A DNA stretch of 64,000 nt from Siphonodentalium dalli (lineage: Eukaryota; Mollusca; Scaphopoda; Gadilida; Siphonodentaliidae): the NCBI GenBank assembly GCA_032622095.1, contig CP136069.1, forward strand, positions 171,670,394 through 171,734,393. Direction: 5' to 3'. The notes under the pieces are model-generated. The model was not told the origin of the DNA, did not search any database, and saw nothing but the letters and a program-made list of their open reading frames with translations. Below are positions 48,934-62,082 of the stretch, one piece after another (within the stretch, counting starts at the first letter, position 1; every line of letters begins with the position of its first letter). The translations under genes were made by a program, and so were the position numbers.

Positions 48934-51900
48934 TGGCATTATCAGTTAAACACTTATCACATCCATCTGGCTTCATATCACTAATGGCATTATCAGTTAA
49001 ACACTTATCACATCCATCTGGCTTCATATCACTAATGGCATTATCAGTTAAACACTTATCACATCCATCTGGCTTCATATCACTAATGGCATTATCAGTT
49101 AAATACTTATCACATCCATCTGGCTTCATATCACTAATGGCATCATCAGTTAAACACTTATCACATCCATCTGGCTTCATATCACTAATGGCATTATCAG
49201 TTAAACACTTATCACATCCATCTGGCTTCATATCACTAATGGCATTATCAGTTAAACACTTATCACATCCATCTGGCTTCATATCACTAATGGCATTATC
49301 AGTTAAACACTTATCACATCCATCTGGCTTCATATCACTAATGGCATTATCAGTTAAACACTTATCACATTCATCTGGCTTCATATCACTAATGGCATCA
49401 TCAGTTAAACACTTATCACATCCATCTGGCTTCATATCACTAATGGCATTATCAGATAAACACCTATCACATCCATCTGGCTTCATATCACTAATGGCAT
49501 TATCAGTTAAACACTTATCACATCCATCTGGCTTCATATCACTAATGGCATTATCAGTTAAACACTTATCACATCCATATGGCTTCATATCACTAATGGC
49601 ATCATCAGTTAAACACTTATCACATCCATCTGGCTTCATATCACTAATGGCATTATCAGCTAAACACTTATCACATCCATCTGGCTTCATATCACTAATG
49701 GCATCATCAGTTAAACACTTATCACATCCATCTGGCTTCATATCACTAATGGCATTATCAGTTAAACACTTATCACATCCATCTGGCTTCATATCACAAA
49801 TGGCATTATCAGTTAAACACTTATCACATCCATCTGGCTTCATATCACTAATGTCACTATCAGTTAAACACTTATCACATCCATCTGGCTTCATATCACT
49901 AATGGCATTATCAGTTAAACACTTATCACATCCATTTGGCTTCATATCACTAATGTCATTATCAGTTAAACGCTTATCACATCCATCTGGCTTCATATCA
50001 CTAATGGCATTATCAGTTAAAGACTTATCACATCCATCTGGCTTCATATCACTAATAGCATTATCAGTTAAACAATTATCACATCCATCTGGCTTCATAT
50101 CACTAATGGCATTATCAGTTAAACACTTATCACATCCATCTGGCTTCATATCACTAATGGCATTATCAGTTGAACACTTATCACATCCATCTGGCTTCAT
50201 ATCACTAATGGCATCATCAGTTAAACACTTATCACATCCATCTGGCTTCATATCACTAATGTCATTATCAGTTAAACACTTATCACATCCATCTGGCTTC
50301 ATATCACTAATGGCATTATCAGTTAAACACTTATCACATCCATCTGGCTTCATATCACTAATGGCATTATCAGTTAAACACTTATCACATCCATCTGGCT
50401 TCATATCACTAATGGCATCATCAGTTAAACACTTATCACATCCATCTGGCTTCATATCACTAATGGCATTATCAGTTAAACACTTATCACATCCATCGGG
50501 CTTCATATCACTAATGGCATTATCAGTTAAACACTTATCACATCCATCTGGCTTCATATCACTAATGGCATTATCAGTTAAACACTTATCACATCCATCT
50601 GGCTTCATATCACTAATGGCATCATCAGTTAAACACTTATCACATCCATCTGGCTTCATATCACTAATGGCATTATCAGTTAAACACTTATCACATCCAT
50701 CTGGCTTCATATCACTAATGGCATTATCAGTTAAACACTTATCACATCCATCTGACTTCATATCACTAATGGCATTATCAGTTAAACACTTATCACATCC
50801 ATCTGGCTTCATATCACTAATGGCATTATCAGTTAAAGACTTATCACATCCATCTGGCTTCATATCACTAATGGCATTATCAGTTAAAGACTTATCACAT
50901 CCATCTGGCTTCATATCACTAATGGCATTATCAGTTAAACACTTATCACATCCATCTGGCTTCATATCACTAATGGCATTATCAGTTAAACACTTATCAC
51001 ATCCATCTGGCTTCATATCAATAATGGCATTATCAGTTAAACACTTATCACATCCATCTGGCTTCATATCACTAATGGCATCATCAGTTAAACACTTATC
51101 ACATCCATCTGGCTTCATATCACTAATGGCATTATCAGTTAAACACTTATCAGATCAATCTGGCTTCATATCACTAATGTCATTATCAGTTAAACGCTTA
51201 TCACATCCATCTGGCTTCATATCACTAATGGCATTATCAGTTAAACACTTATCACATCCATCTGGCTTCATATCACTAATGGCATTATCAGTTAAACACT
51301 TATCACATCCATCTGGCTTCATATCACTAATGGCATTATCAGTTAAACACTTATCACATCCATCTGGCTTCATATCACTAATGGCATTATCAGTTAAACA
51401 CTTATCACATCCACCTGGCTTCATATCACTAATGGCATTATCAGTTAAACACTTATCACATCCATCTGGCTTCATATCACTAATGGCATTATCAGTTAAA
51501 CACTTATCACATCCATCTGGCTTCATATCACTAATGGCATTATCAGTTAAACACTTATCACATCCATCTGGCTTCATATCACTAATGGCATTATCAGTTA
51601 AAGACTTATCACATCCATCTGGCTTCATGTCACTAATGGCATTATCAGTTAAAGACTTATCACATCCATCTGGCTTCATATCACTAATGGCATTATCAGT
51701 TAAACACTTATCACATCCATCTGGCTTCATATCACTAAAGGCATTATCAGTTAAACACTTATCACATCCATCTGGCTTCATATCACTAATGGCATCATCA
51801 GTTAAACACTTATCACATCCATCTGGCTTCATATCACTAATGGCATTATCAGTTAAACTCTTATCACATCCATCTGGCTTCATATCACTAATGGCATTAT

Positions 51901-54900
51901 CAGTTAAACACTTATCACATCCATCTGGCTTCATATCACTAATGGCATTATCAATTAAACACTTATCACATCCATCTGGCTTCATATCACTAATGGCATT
52001 ATCAGTTAAACACTTATCACATCCAGCTGGCTTCATATCACTAATGGCATTATCCGTTAAACACTTATCACATCCATCTGGATTCATATCACTAATGGCA
52101 TTATCAGTTAAACACTTATCACATCCATCTGGCTTCATATCACTAATGGCATTATCAGTTAAACACTTATCACATCCATCTGGCTTCATATCACTAATGG
52201 CATTATCAGTTAAACACTTATCACATCCATCTGGCTTCATATCACTAATGGCATTATCAGCTAAACACTTATCACGTCCATCTGGCTTCATATCACTAAT
52301 GGCATCATCAGTTAAACACTTATCACATCCATCTGGCTTCATATCACTAATGGCATTATCAGATAAACACCTATCACATCCATCTGGCTTCATATCACTA
52401 ATGGCATTATCAGTTAAACACTTATCACATTCATCTGGCTTCATATCACTAATGGCATCATCAGTTAAACACTTATCACATCCATCTGGCTTCATATCAC
52501 TAATGGCATTATCAGTTAAACACTTATCACATCCATCTGGCTTCATATCACTAATGGCATTATCAGTTAAACACTTATCACATTCATCTGGCTTCATATC
52601 ACTAATGGCATCATCAGTTAAACACTTATCACATCCATCTGGCTTCATATCACTAATGGCATTATCAGATAAACACCTATCACATCCATCTGGCTTCATA
52701 TCACTAATGGCATTATCAGTTAAACACTTATCACATCCATCTGGCTTCATATCACTAATGGCATTATCAGTTAAACACTTATCACATCCATATGGCTTCA
52801 TATCACTAATGGCATCATCAGTTAAACACTTATCACATCAATCTGGCTTCATATCACTAATGGCATTATCAGCTAAACACTTATCACATCCATCTGGCTT
52901 CATATCACTAATGGCATCATCAGTTAAACACTTATCACATCCATCTGGCTTCATATCACTAATGGCATTATCAGTTAAACACTTATCACATCCATCTGGC
53001 TTCATATCACAAATGGCATTATCAGTTAAACACTTATCACATCCATCTGGCTTCATATCACTAATGTCACTATCAGTTAAACACTTATCACATCCATCTG
53101 GCTTCATATCACTAATGGCATTATCAGTTAAACACTTATCACATCCATCTGGCTTCATATCACTAATGACATTATCAGTTAAACACTTATCACATCCATC
53201 TGGCTTCATATCACTAATGGCATTATCAGTTAAACACTTATCGCATCCATCTGACTTCATATCACTAATGGCATTATCAGTTAAACACCTATCACATCCA
53301 TCTGGCTTCATATCACTATTGGCATCATCAGTTAAACACTTATCACATCCATCTGGCTTCATATCACTAATGGCATTATCAGTTAAACACTTATCACATC
53401 CATCTGGCTTCATATCACTAATGGCATCATCAGTTAAACACTTATCACATCCATCTGGCTTCATATCACTAATGGCATTATCAGTTAAACACTTATCACA
53501 TCCAGCTGGCTTCATATCACTAATGGCATCACCAGTTAAACACTTATCACATCCATCTGGCTTCATATCACTAATGGCATTATCAGTTAAACACTTATCA
53601 CATCCATCTGGCTTCATATCACTAATGGCATTGTCAGTTAAACACTTATCACATCCATCTGGCTTCATATCACTAATGGCATTATCAGTTAAACACTTAT
53701 CACATCCATCTGGCTTCATATCACTAATGGCATTATCAGCTAAACACTTATCACGTCCATCTGGCTTCATATCACTAATGGCATCATCAGTTAAACACTT
53801 ATCACATCCATCTGGCTTCATATCACTAATGGCATTATCAGATAAACACCTATCACATCCATCTGGCTTCATATCAATAATGGCATTATCAGTTAAACAC
53901 TTATCACATTCATCTGGCTTCATATCACTAATGGCATTATCAGTTAAACACTTATCACATCCATCTGGCTTCATATCACTAATGGCATTATCAGTTAAAC
54001 ACTTATCACATCCATCTGGCTTCATATCACTAATGGCATTATCAGTTAAACACTTATCACATTCATCTGGCTTCATATCACTAATGGCATCATCAGTTAA
54101 ACACTTATCACATCCATCTGGCTTCATATCACTAATGGCATTATCAGATAAACACCTATCACATCCATCTGGCTTCATATCACTAATGGCATTATCAGTT
54201 AAACACTTATCACATCCATCTGGCTTCATATCACTAATGGCATTATCAGTTAAACACTTATCACATCCATATGGCTTCATATCACTAATGGTATCATCAG
54301 TTAAACACTTATCACATCCATCTGGCTTCATATCACTAATGGCATTATCAGCTAAACACTTATCACATCCATCTGGCTTCATATCACTAATGGCATCATC
54401 AGTTAAACACTTATCACATCCATCTGGCTTCATATCACTAATGGCATTATCAGTTAAACACTTATCACATCCATCTGGCTTCATATCACAAATGGCATTA
54501 TCAGTTAAACACTTATCACATCCATCTGGCTTCATATCACTAATGTCACTATCAGTTAAACACTTATCACATCCATCTGGCTTCATATCACTAATGGCAT
54601 TATCAGTTAAACACTTATCACATCCATCTGGCTTCATATCACTAATGACATTATCAGTTAAACACTTATCACATCCATCTGGCTTCATATCACTAATGGC
54701 ATTATCAGTTAAACACTTATCGCATCCATCTGACTTCATATCACTAATGGCATTATCAGTTAAACACCTATCACATCCATCTGGCTTCATATCACTAATG
54801 GCATCATCAGTTAAACACTTATCACATCCACCTGGCTTCATATCACTAATGGCATTATCAGTTAAACACTTATCACATCCATCTGGCTTCATATCACTAA

Positions 54901-57823
54901 TGGCATCATCAGTTAAACACTTATCACATCCATCTGGCTTCATATCACTTATGGCATTACCAGTTAAACACTTATCACATCCATCTGGCTTCATATCACG
55001 AATGGCATCACCAGTTAAACACTTATCACATCCATCTGGCTTCATATCACTAATGGCATCATCAGTTAAACACTTATCACATCCATCTGGCTTCATATCA
55101 CTAATGGCATTGTCAGTTAAACACTTATCACATCCATCTGGCTTCATATCACTAATGGCATTGTCAGTTAAACACTTATCACATCCATCTGACTTCATAT
55201 CACTAATGGCATTATCAGTTAAACACTTATCACATCCATCTGTCTTCATATCACTAATGGCATTATCAGTTAAACACTTATCACATCCATCTGTCTTCAT
55301 ATCACTAATGGCATTATCAGTTAAACACTTATCACATCCATCTGACTTCATATCACTAATGGCATTATCAGTTAAATACTTATCACATCCATCTGGCTTC
55401 ATATCACTAATGGCATCACCAGTTAAACACTTATCACATCCATCTGGCTTCATATCACTAATGGCATTATCAGTTAAACACTTATCACATCCATCTGGCT
55501 TCATATCACTAATGACATTATCAGTTAAACACTTATCACATCCATCTGACTTCATATCACTAATGTCATTATCAGTTAAGCACTTATCACATCCATCTGA
55601 CTTCATATCACTAATGGCATTATCAGTTAAACACTTATCACATCCATCTGGCTTCATATCACTAATGGCATTATCAGTTAAACACTTATCACATCCATCT
55701 GGTTTCATATCACTAATGTCATTATCAGTTAAACACTTATCACATCCATCTGACTTCATATCACTAATGGCATTATCAGTTAAACACTTATCACATCCAT
55801 CTGGCTTCATATCACTAATGTCATTATCAGTTAAGCACTTATCACATCCATCTGACTTCATATCACTAATGGCATCATCAGTTAAGCACTTATCACATCC
55901 ATCTGGCTTCATATCACTAATGGCATTATCAGTTAAACACTTATCACATCCATCTGGCTTCATATCACTAATGGCATTATCAGTTAAACACTTATCACAT
56001 CCATCTGGCTTCATATCACTAATGGCATTATCAGTTAAACACATATCACATCCATCTGGCTTCATATCACTAATGGCATTATCAGTTAAACACTTATCAC
56101 ATCCATCTGGCTTCATATCACTAATGGCATTATCAGTTAAACACTTATCACATCCATCTGGCTTCATATCACTAATGGCATTATCAGTTAAACACTTATC
56201 ACATCCATCTGGCTTCATATCACTAATGGCATTATCAGTTAAACACTTATCACATCCATCTGGCTTCATATCACTAATGGCATTATCAGTTAAACACTTA
56301 TCACATCCATCTGGCTTCATATCACTAATGGCATTATCAGTTAAACACTTATCACATCCATCTGGCTTCATATCACTAATGGCATTATCAGTTAAACACT
56401 TATCACATCCATCTGACTTCATATCACTAATGGCATTATCAGTTAAACACATATCACATCCATCTGACTTCATATCACTAATGGCATTATCAGTTAAACA
56501 CTTATCACATCCATCTGACTTTATATCACTAATGGCATTATCAGTTAAACACTTATCACATCCATCTGGCTTCATATCACTAATGGCATTATCAGCTAAA
56601 CACTTATCACATCCATCTGGCTTCATATCACTAATGGCATTATCAGTTAAACACTTATCACATCCATCTGGCTTCATATCACTAATGGCATTATCAGTTA
56701 AACACTTATCACATCCATCTGGCTTCATATCACTAATGGCATTATCAGTTAAACACTTATCACATCCATCTGGCTTCATATCACTAATGGCATTATCAGT
56801 TAAACACTTATCACATCCATCTGGCTTCATATCACTAATGGCATTATCAGTTAAACACTTATCACATCCATCTGGCTTCATATCACTAATGGCATTATCA
56901 GTTAAACACTTATCACATCCATCTGGCTTCATATCACTAATGGCATTATCAGTTAAACACTTATCACATCCATCTGGCTTCATATCACTAATGGCATTAT
57001 CAGTTAAACACATATCACATCCATCTGGCTTCATATCACTAATGGCATTATCAGTTAAACACTTATCACATCCATCTGGCTTCATATCACTAATGGCATT
57101 ATCAGTTAAACACTTATCACATCCATCTGGCTTCATATCACTAATGGCATTATCAGTTAAACACTTATCACATCCATCTGGCTTCATATCACTAATGGCA
57201 TTATCAGTTAAACACTTATCACATCCATCTGGCTTCATATCACTAATGGCATTATCAGTTAAACACTTATCACATCCATCTGGCTTCATATCACTAATGG
57301 CATTATCAGTTAAACACTTATCACATCCATCTGGCTTCATATCACTAATGGCATTATCAGTTAAACACTTATCACATCCATCTGGCTTCATATCACTAAT
57401 GGCATTATCAGTTAAACACTTATCACATCCATCTGGCTTCATATCACTAATGGCATTATCAGTTAAATACTTATCACATCCATCTGGCTTCATGTCACTA
57501 ATGGCATTATCAGTTAAACACTTATCACATCCATATGGCTTCATATCACTAATGTCATTATCAGTTAAACACTTATCACATCCATCTGGCTTCATATCAC
57601 TAATGGCATTATCAGTTAAACACTTATCACATCCATCTGGCTTCATATCAATAATGGCATTATCAGTTAAACACTTATCACATCCATATGGCTTCATATC
57701 ACTAATGGCATTATCAGTTAAACACTTATCACATCCATCTGGCTTCATATCACTAATGGCATTATCAGTTAAACACTTATCACATCCATCTGGCTTCATA
57801 TCACTAATGGAATTATCAGTTAA

Positions 57824-57984
57824 ATAATGATTAACTGTCATGTGGACTGTTTTTATGGAGATGTAACGGTGAGGTAAGTGGACATAACTTGTGTAAAACC
57901 CGAAGGGTTTTACATACAAGTGATGTCCACTTACCTCACCGTTACATCTCCATAAAAATAGTCCACATGACAGTTAATCCTTAT
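57824..57984. repeat. 161-bp near-perfect palindrome (module copy 4)
   Basis: As in copy 2, with private changes 'taatgatt' at the left end and 'aagtgatgtcc' in the right arm. Confidence 0.9.
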
Positions 57985-58334
57985 ATTTATATACATTTAG
58001 CGAAAAAGCCGCTTTTGTAAATATATTTAAATCGAAAAGTGTATCGTGACAAGATCACCCCAAAATACCCAATAGCACCCTTGGCAATAGTTAATAGGAA
58101 CAATTTCTCTTCATGTTGAAACCCGATGAGTATTAAGTCAATCCTGTGCGAGTCAAAATGCGCCCAAAGCATTACGCGTTCGTCTTTCCAAACCTAATGA
58201 CGTATCGATGGTGTTATTAGCTTGGTGTTATGATACGTTACGCATTCACCGAGAAATAACTGCAACTAGCGACGTGGGCGCCGACCAATCAGAATGCTGG
58301 ATTTAGTGATGACAACACTTAGTGTGTAAATATA
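57824..58334 (+). mobile_element. Foldback module, direct copy 4
   Basis: 511 bp. Its left flank is the same rare 'ggaattatcagttaaa' monomer that precedes copy 2, so module and flank were duplicated together. The palindrome is at 57,824-57,984. The E-box seen in copies 2 and 3 is mutated (gacgtg). Confidence 0.8.
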
Positions 58335-59390
58335 CACTTATCACATCCATCTGGCTTCATATCACTAATGGCATTATCAGTTAAACACTTATCACATCCA
58401 TCTGGCTTCATATCACTAATGGCATTATCAGTTAAACACATATCACATCCATCTGGCTTCATATCACTAATGGCATTATCACTTAAACACTTATCACATC
58501 CATCTGACTTCATATCACTAATGGCATTATCAGTTAAACACTTATCACATCCATCTGGCTTCATATCACTAATGTCATTATCAGTTAAACACTTATCACA
58601 TCCATCTGGCTTCATATCACTAATGGCATTATCAGTTAAACACTTATCACATCCATCTGGCTTCATATCACTAATGGCATTATCAGTTAAACACTTATCA
58701 CATCCATCTGATTTCATATCACTAATGTCATTATCAGTTAAACACTTATCACATCCATCTGGCTTCATATCACTAATGTCATTATCAGTTAAACACTTAT
58801 CACATCCATCTGGCTTCATATCACTAATGTCATTATCAGTTAAACACTTATCACATCCATCTGGCTTCATATCACTAATGTCATTATCAGTTAAGCACTT
58901 ATCACATCCATCTGGCTTCATATCACTAATGGCATCACCAGTTAAACACTTATCACATCCATCTGGCTTCATATCACTAATGGCATTATCAGTTAAACAC
59001 TTATCACATCCATCTGACTTCATATCACTAATGTCATTATCAGTTAAACACTTATCACATCCATCTGGCTTCATATCACTAATGGCATTATCAGTTAAAC
59101 ACTTATCACATCCATCTGGCTTCATATCACTAATGGCATTATCAGTTAAACACTTATCACTTCCATCTGGCTTCATATCACTAATGGCATTATCAGTTAA
59201 ACACTTATCACTTCCATCTGGCTTCATATCACTAATGGCATCATCAGTTAAACACTTATCACATCCATCTGGCTTCATATCACTAATGGCATTATCAGTT
59301 AAACACTTATCACATCCATCTGGCTTCATATCACTAATGGCATTATCAGTTAAACACTTATCACATCCATCTGGCTTCATATCACTAATG
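58335..59390 (+). repeat. 51-bp satellite, array segment 4 (~21 monomers)
   Basis: Starts in register after module copy 4 and stops within a unit at 'atcactaatg', after which the sequence is unrelated. It forms the right edge of the satellite. Confidence 0.97.
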
Positions 59391-59434
59391 ACAATTTCAC
59401 CCGCCTCATTTTCTTCCTTATTATGTATACACCA

Positions 59435-59536
59435 CAGGTATTTGGCACAATAGACCCCACCACCCCAAAGACATATATAAAATACGTCTTATATATATTT
59501 GTTTGGGGTGGTTCGGTCTATTGTTCCAAAGACCTG
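59435..59536. mobile_element. 102-bp palindromic MITE at the right border of the satellite
   Basis: 'ggcacaatagaccccaccac' pairs with an inverted 'gtggttcggtctattgttcc', bounded by CAGGTATTT and a degraded right end, AAAGACCTG. A third partial copy follows directly (59,533-59,562). It is related to the MITE at 24,778-24,945. Confidence 0.7.
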
Positions 59537-59562
59537 TGCAATAGACCCCACCACCACAAAGA

Positions 59563-60553
59563 CACATATATGGCGAATATTAATTCTTCATTTTCTAAAT
59601 GGATTTTACCATTAGTTATAAATTCACACATTGGAATGGACCATTGCTCACATGGAGAGGGGTGTTCAGATGATATACGCAGACAAATCACAAACAAACC
59701 GATAATATAAGTATATATATACAGAATAATTCATATTAATTGGAGGGAAACGTTCATATATATGTTCAACAAATGGCCGTTTGTTTAACTTCAATCAATC
59801 AAATTTATTGTCTACTAATTCAAGTAATGACATTTAGACTTCTTATCTGAACATTTCCTAAGGTAACTACTCGCCAGTATTTAGCAAAGAAAATGGCTAA
59901 ACTTCAAGAGCGTTCTATATTGTTTAGCTCCACTTGACAAACGCTTTTAGCATACCCTTATACAGATCACATATCTCACCCGATCGTCACAATACTTCAT
60001 ATGGATATTCGGGGTGACCTCCAGATGAGAGCCATCGATTTTTTTTCGAAATTCGTTAAAAAATCATGGCCACCAGCAGCCATCTTGGATTTCAAATTTG
60101 AATCCATCGGCGAACCAAGCAGCCCGTGTTTATTGGATAATTGTTTTTACAAAATTAAAGGCATGTTTAGCATCACCTCTAGATGGGATCGAACTGTCAA
60201 TTTGAACGATTTGTCTTGGATTGTACTTTGTGCATGACCAAATCCTTTGGCACACCATACAGACCACTCCATATAATTATGGTGCCTATATGGCCTGTTA
60301 TATTTAAAAGTACATAATAATGTTAAACCAACTTTTGCCATAAATATCCAAACCCCAGTGATATGTTTAGCGATGTGCACAATATATAGGTTTATTTTCG
60401 TCGCCAACATATACTGTGCAGTCAGTCTGACTCCGACAGAAGTACCAACGAGTAAATCAATAAACAATCGTAATATTCCATGAAATATATATATAGTATA
60501 CATTATATCAGTATGTTGAGTGAGTGGACATACATGTACATGTATAATTGTAG
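59563..60553. other. End of intron 1, with an inverted dispersed repeat
   Basis: About 59,940-60,280 is the reverse complement, with divergence, of 14,140-14,475 (for example 'caaatttgaatccat', 'aaatcctttggcacac'). The remainder up to the acceptor shows nothing else. Confidence 0.6.
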
Positions 60554-60698
60554 GCGTGAATGACATCCGATTGGTTGGAGGCAATGGGGTGTCTGACGGT
60601 CGCGTCGAGGTTTACATGAACAATACATGGGGCACAGTTTGCGACGATAAATTTACTGCTGCAGCCGCTTTGATCGTCTGTCGGGAGTTCGGATTCCA
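60554..60698 (+). CDS. SRCR-domain protein, exon 2: N-terminal half of SRCR domain
   Basis: Residues about 20-67 of the model. It has the SRCR signature DIRLVGGNG, then GRVEVYMNNTWGTVCDD and VCREFGF. This is the opening half of a scavenger-receptor cysteine-rich domain (usual form: vRLvgG..GrVEv...WGtVCdd...A.VvCr.lGf). Cysteines fall at residues 49 and 62, and there is an N-glycosylation sequon at N42-N-T. The exon starts after 'attgtag' in phase 1 and ends at CA|GTAAGT in phase 2; reading through would meet TAA at once. A second exon completing the domain is typical of group A SRCR domains. Such domains act outside the cell in pattern recognition, adhesion or ligand binding; which one applies here cannot be told. 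Confidence 0.93.
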
Positions 60699-62082
60699 GT
60701 AAGTAATGCACTTAAAGATACGGGCGGCGTTGGTGGTGGGTATGCTGTTAAAATATTCAACTCCATCAAAAACCGCCATAAACAGAAATAATAGTAAACT
60801 ATAGGCAGAACTTGTTCTTATACCAATCAGAAATATGCCATAAACAGTATGTTATTGTCAAATGTTTTTCCATTGTTATGTAAACAAAAGCAAAAACGTT
60901 ACAGAACCTGGCTTTTGTTTAAATCCGGATATGGTAAACATAAAGAGCGTTATTTGATACTGTTTTCCTGATATGGAAATAATAAAGAGCGTTTATATCG
61001 TCAGTGTGTGATTAACCAATAGAATTGCGCTGTGTTATGTGAACAGAAGCAAAACTTCTGTAACACGAGCAGGCTCGTGTTTACGTACACCATCGTACGT
61101 CTTGACGACAATATACTATTTACGCGCTGATTATGTTTGGCATATGAACTATATATTTTTTAATATTCCTTCTGTTGATGGCGATTTGAACAAATATAAA
61201 TATTTCTGCAACGAACGCCGCCCGTGCCTTTAAAAGAACAAACCCCATCTGATTTGACGTCACCAACGACCAAATTTCATGTGTTATATTTCCGAGAGTA
61301 AGCATATGATGTCAATTTGGAAGAGATTTTGCACGTGGGACGTCGAATTTGAAAGGGTACAGTTTCACCAGGTTTTAACATTTGTGTCAGACGTCCAAAA
61401 CATCATTTTTGATATTGGTATGTTATATTAAAATAGTTGCATACTCTGAAGCGCTGGATATACAACGTAAATAAAACAAATATTCCGTTTCAAGAAAATA
61501 GTCTACATATATATAGAGTTACTGGTACTAAATTCCAGAAATCGCATTAACATAAACGCTATCAGACCGGTAGCCCAGACGGTTTCAATTACACTATCGC
61601 GAACGAGAGGTTTGATGCCCTAGATTTTGTATCACCCTTGAATCATCGCTGAAAACATATTACTTAAGTTTCGCAATACTGGCGTTTAGGGGCTATATAT
61701 GGGTGCTCCAAAAAAAAACCCAAATCACTTTCAATTACACTTTCGCGTACATCCGTGATTTTTGGTGTAAATATAAACTAGTGTTCACTGATCATAAAAA
61801 CAGCCCCTCCTGGTAACTGATAACTCTAAAATCAAGTGGCTAACTATTGGGACAGATCTCCGAAAATTAATAGATTTCAAAAATCGATATCTAATCACGC
61901 TGAGCTGTGATGGGTGGGTTCCTCGACTCGAATCAAATATTTTTTACCCCCAAAGCCAAATAAATAGTAATATAGAATCCTCTGATCGGATTGAGTACCT
62001 TTTACTTTTAACTAAGCATGATAATTTACATAATGTTCAAACCACACATACTCAGATGTTCGCTACCAGCCAACAAGCATTC

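Larger units (their letters stand above)
32125..57823 (+). repeat. 51-bp satellite, array segment 3 (~504 monomers)
   Basis: 25.7 kb of uninterrupted 51-bp monomers. It is organised in higher-order blocks: a 14-unit duplication (markers 33,437/34,151), 13- and 29-unit spacings of the 'ttatcgcatcc' marker (39,934, 40,597, 42,076), 49/18/44-unit blocks ending in a shared 1-bp deletion, and a multi-kb duplication offset by 13,307 bp. The + frame is open for up to 2,964 codons (48,933-57,827) and the - frame for up to 1,693, as by-products of the unit length. Recurrent 'catcaatctgg' changes stop the - frame and the four 1-bp deletions break both frames, so I infer no coding constraint. Confidence 0.98.
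16616..60553 (+). other. Inferred first intron of the SRCR gene (43.9 kb)
   Basis: It is bounded by the GTAAGT donor at 16,616 and the 'ttgtag' acceptor ending at 60,553, both phase 1. It contains MITEs, foldback hairpins, a LINE fragment and the 51-bp satellite. The acceptor has a weak pyrimidine tract. I found no other exon-like frame with a recognisable extracellular domain inside it. Confidence 0.55.

Noticed and set aside
25716-59390. CRISPR-like array
   Set aside because: The repeats are directly adjacent with no unique spacers, and the genomic context is eukaryotic.
60147-60584. 145-codon minus-strand frame overlapping SRCR exon 2
   Set aside because: It is a shadow across an inverted dispersed repeat and the exon itself; no domain is recognisable.
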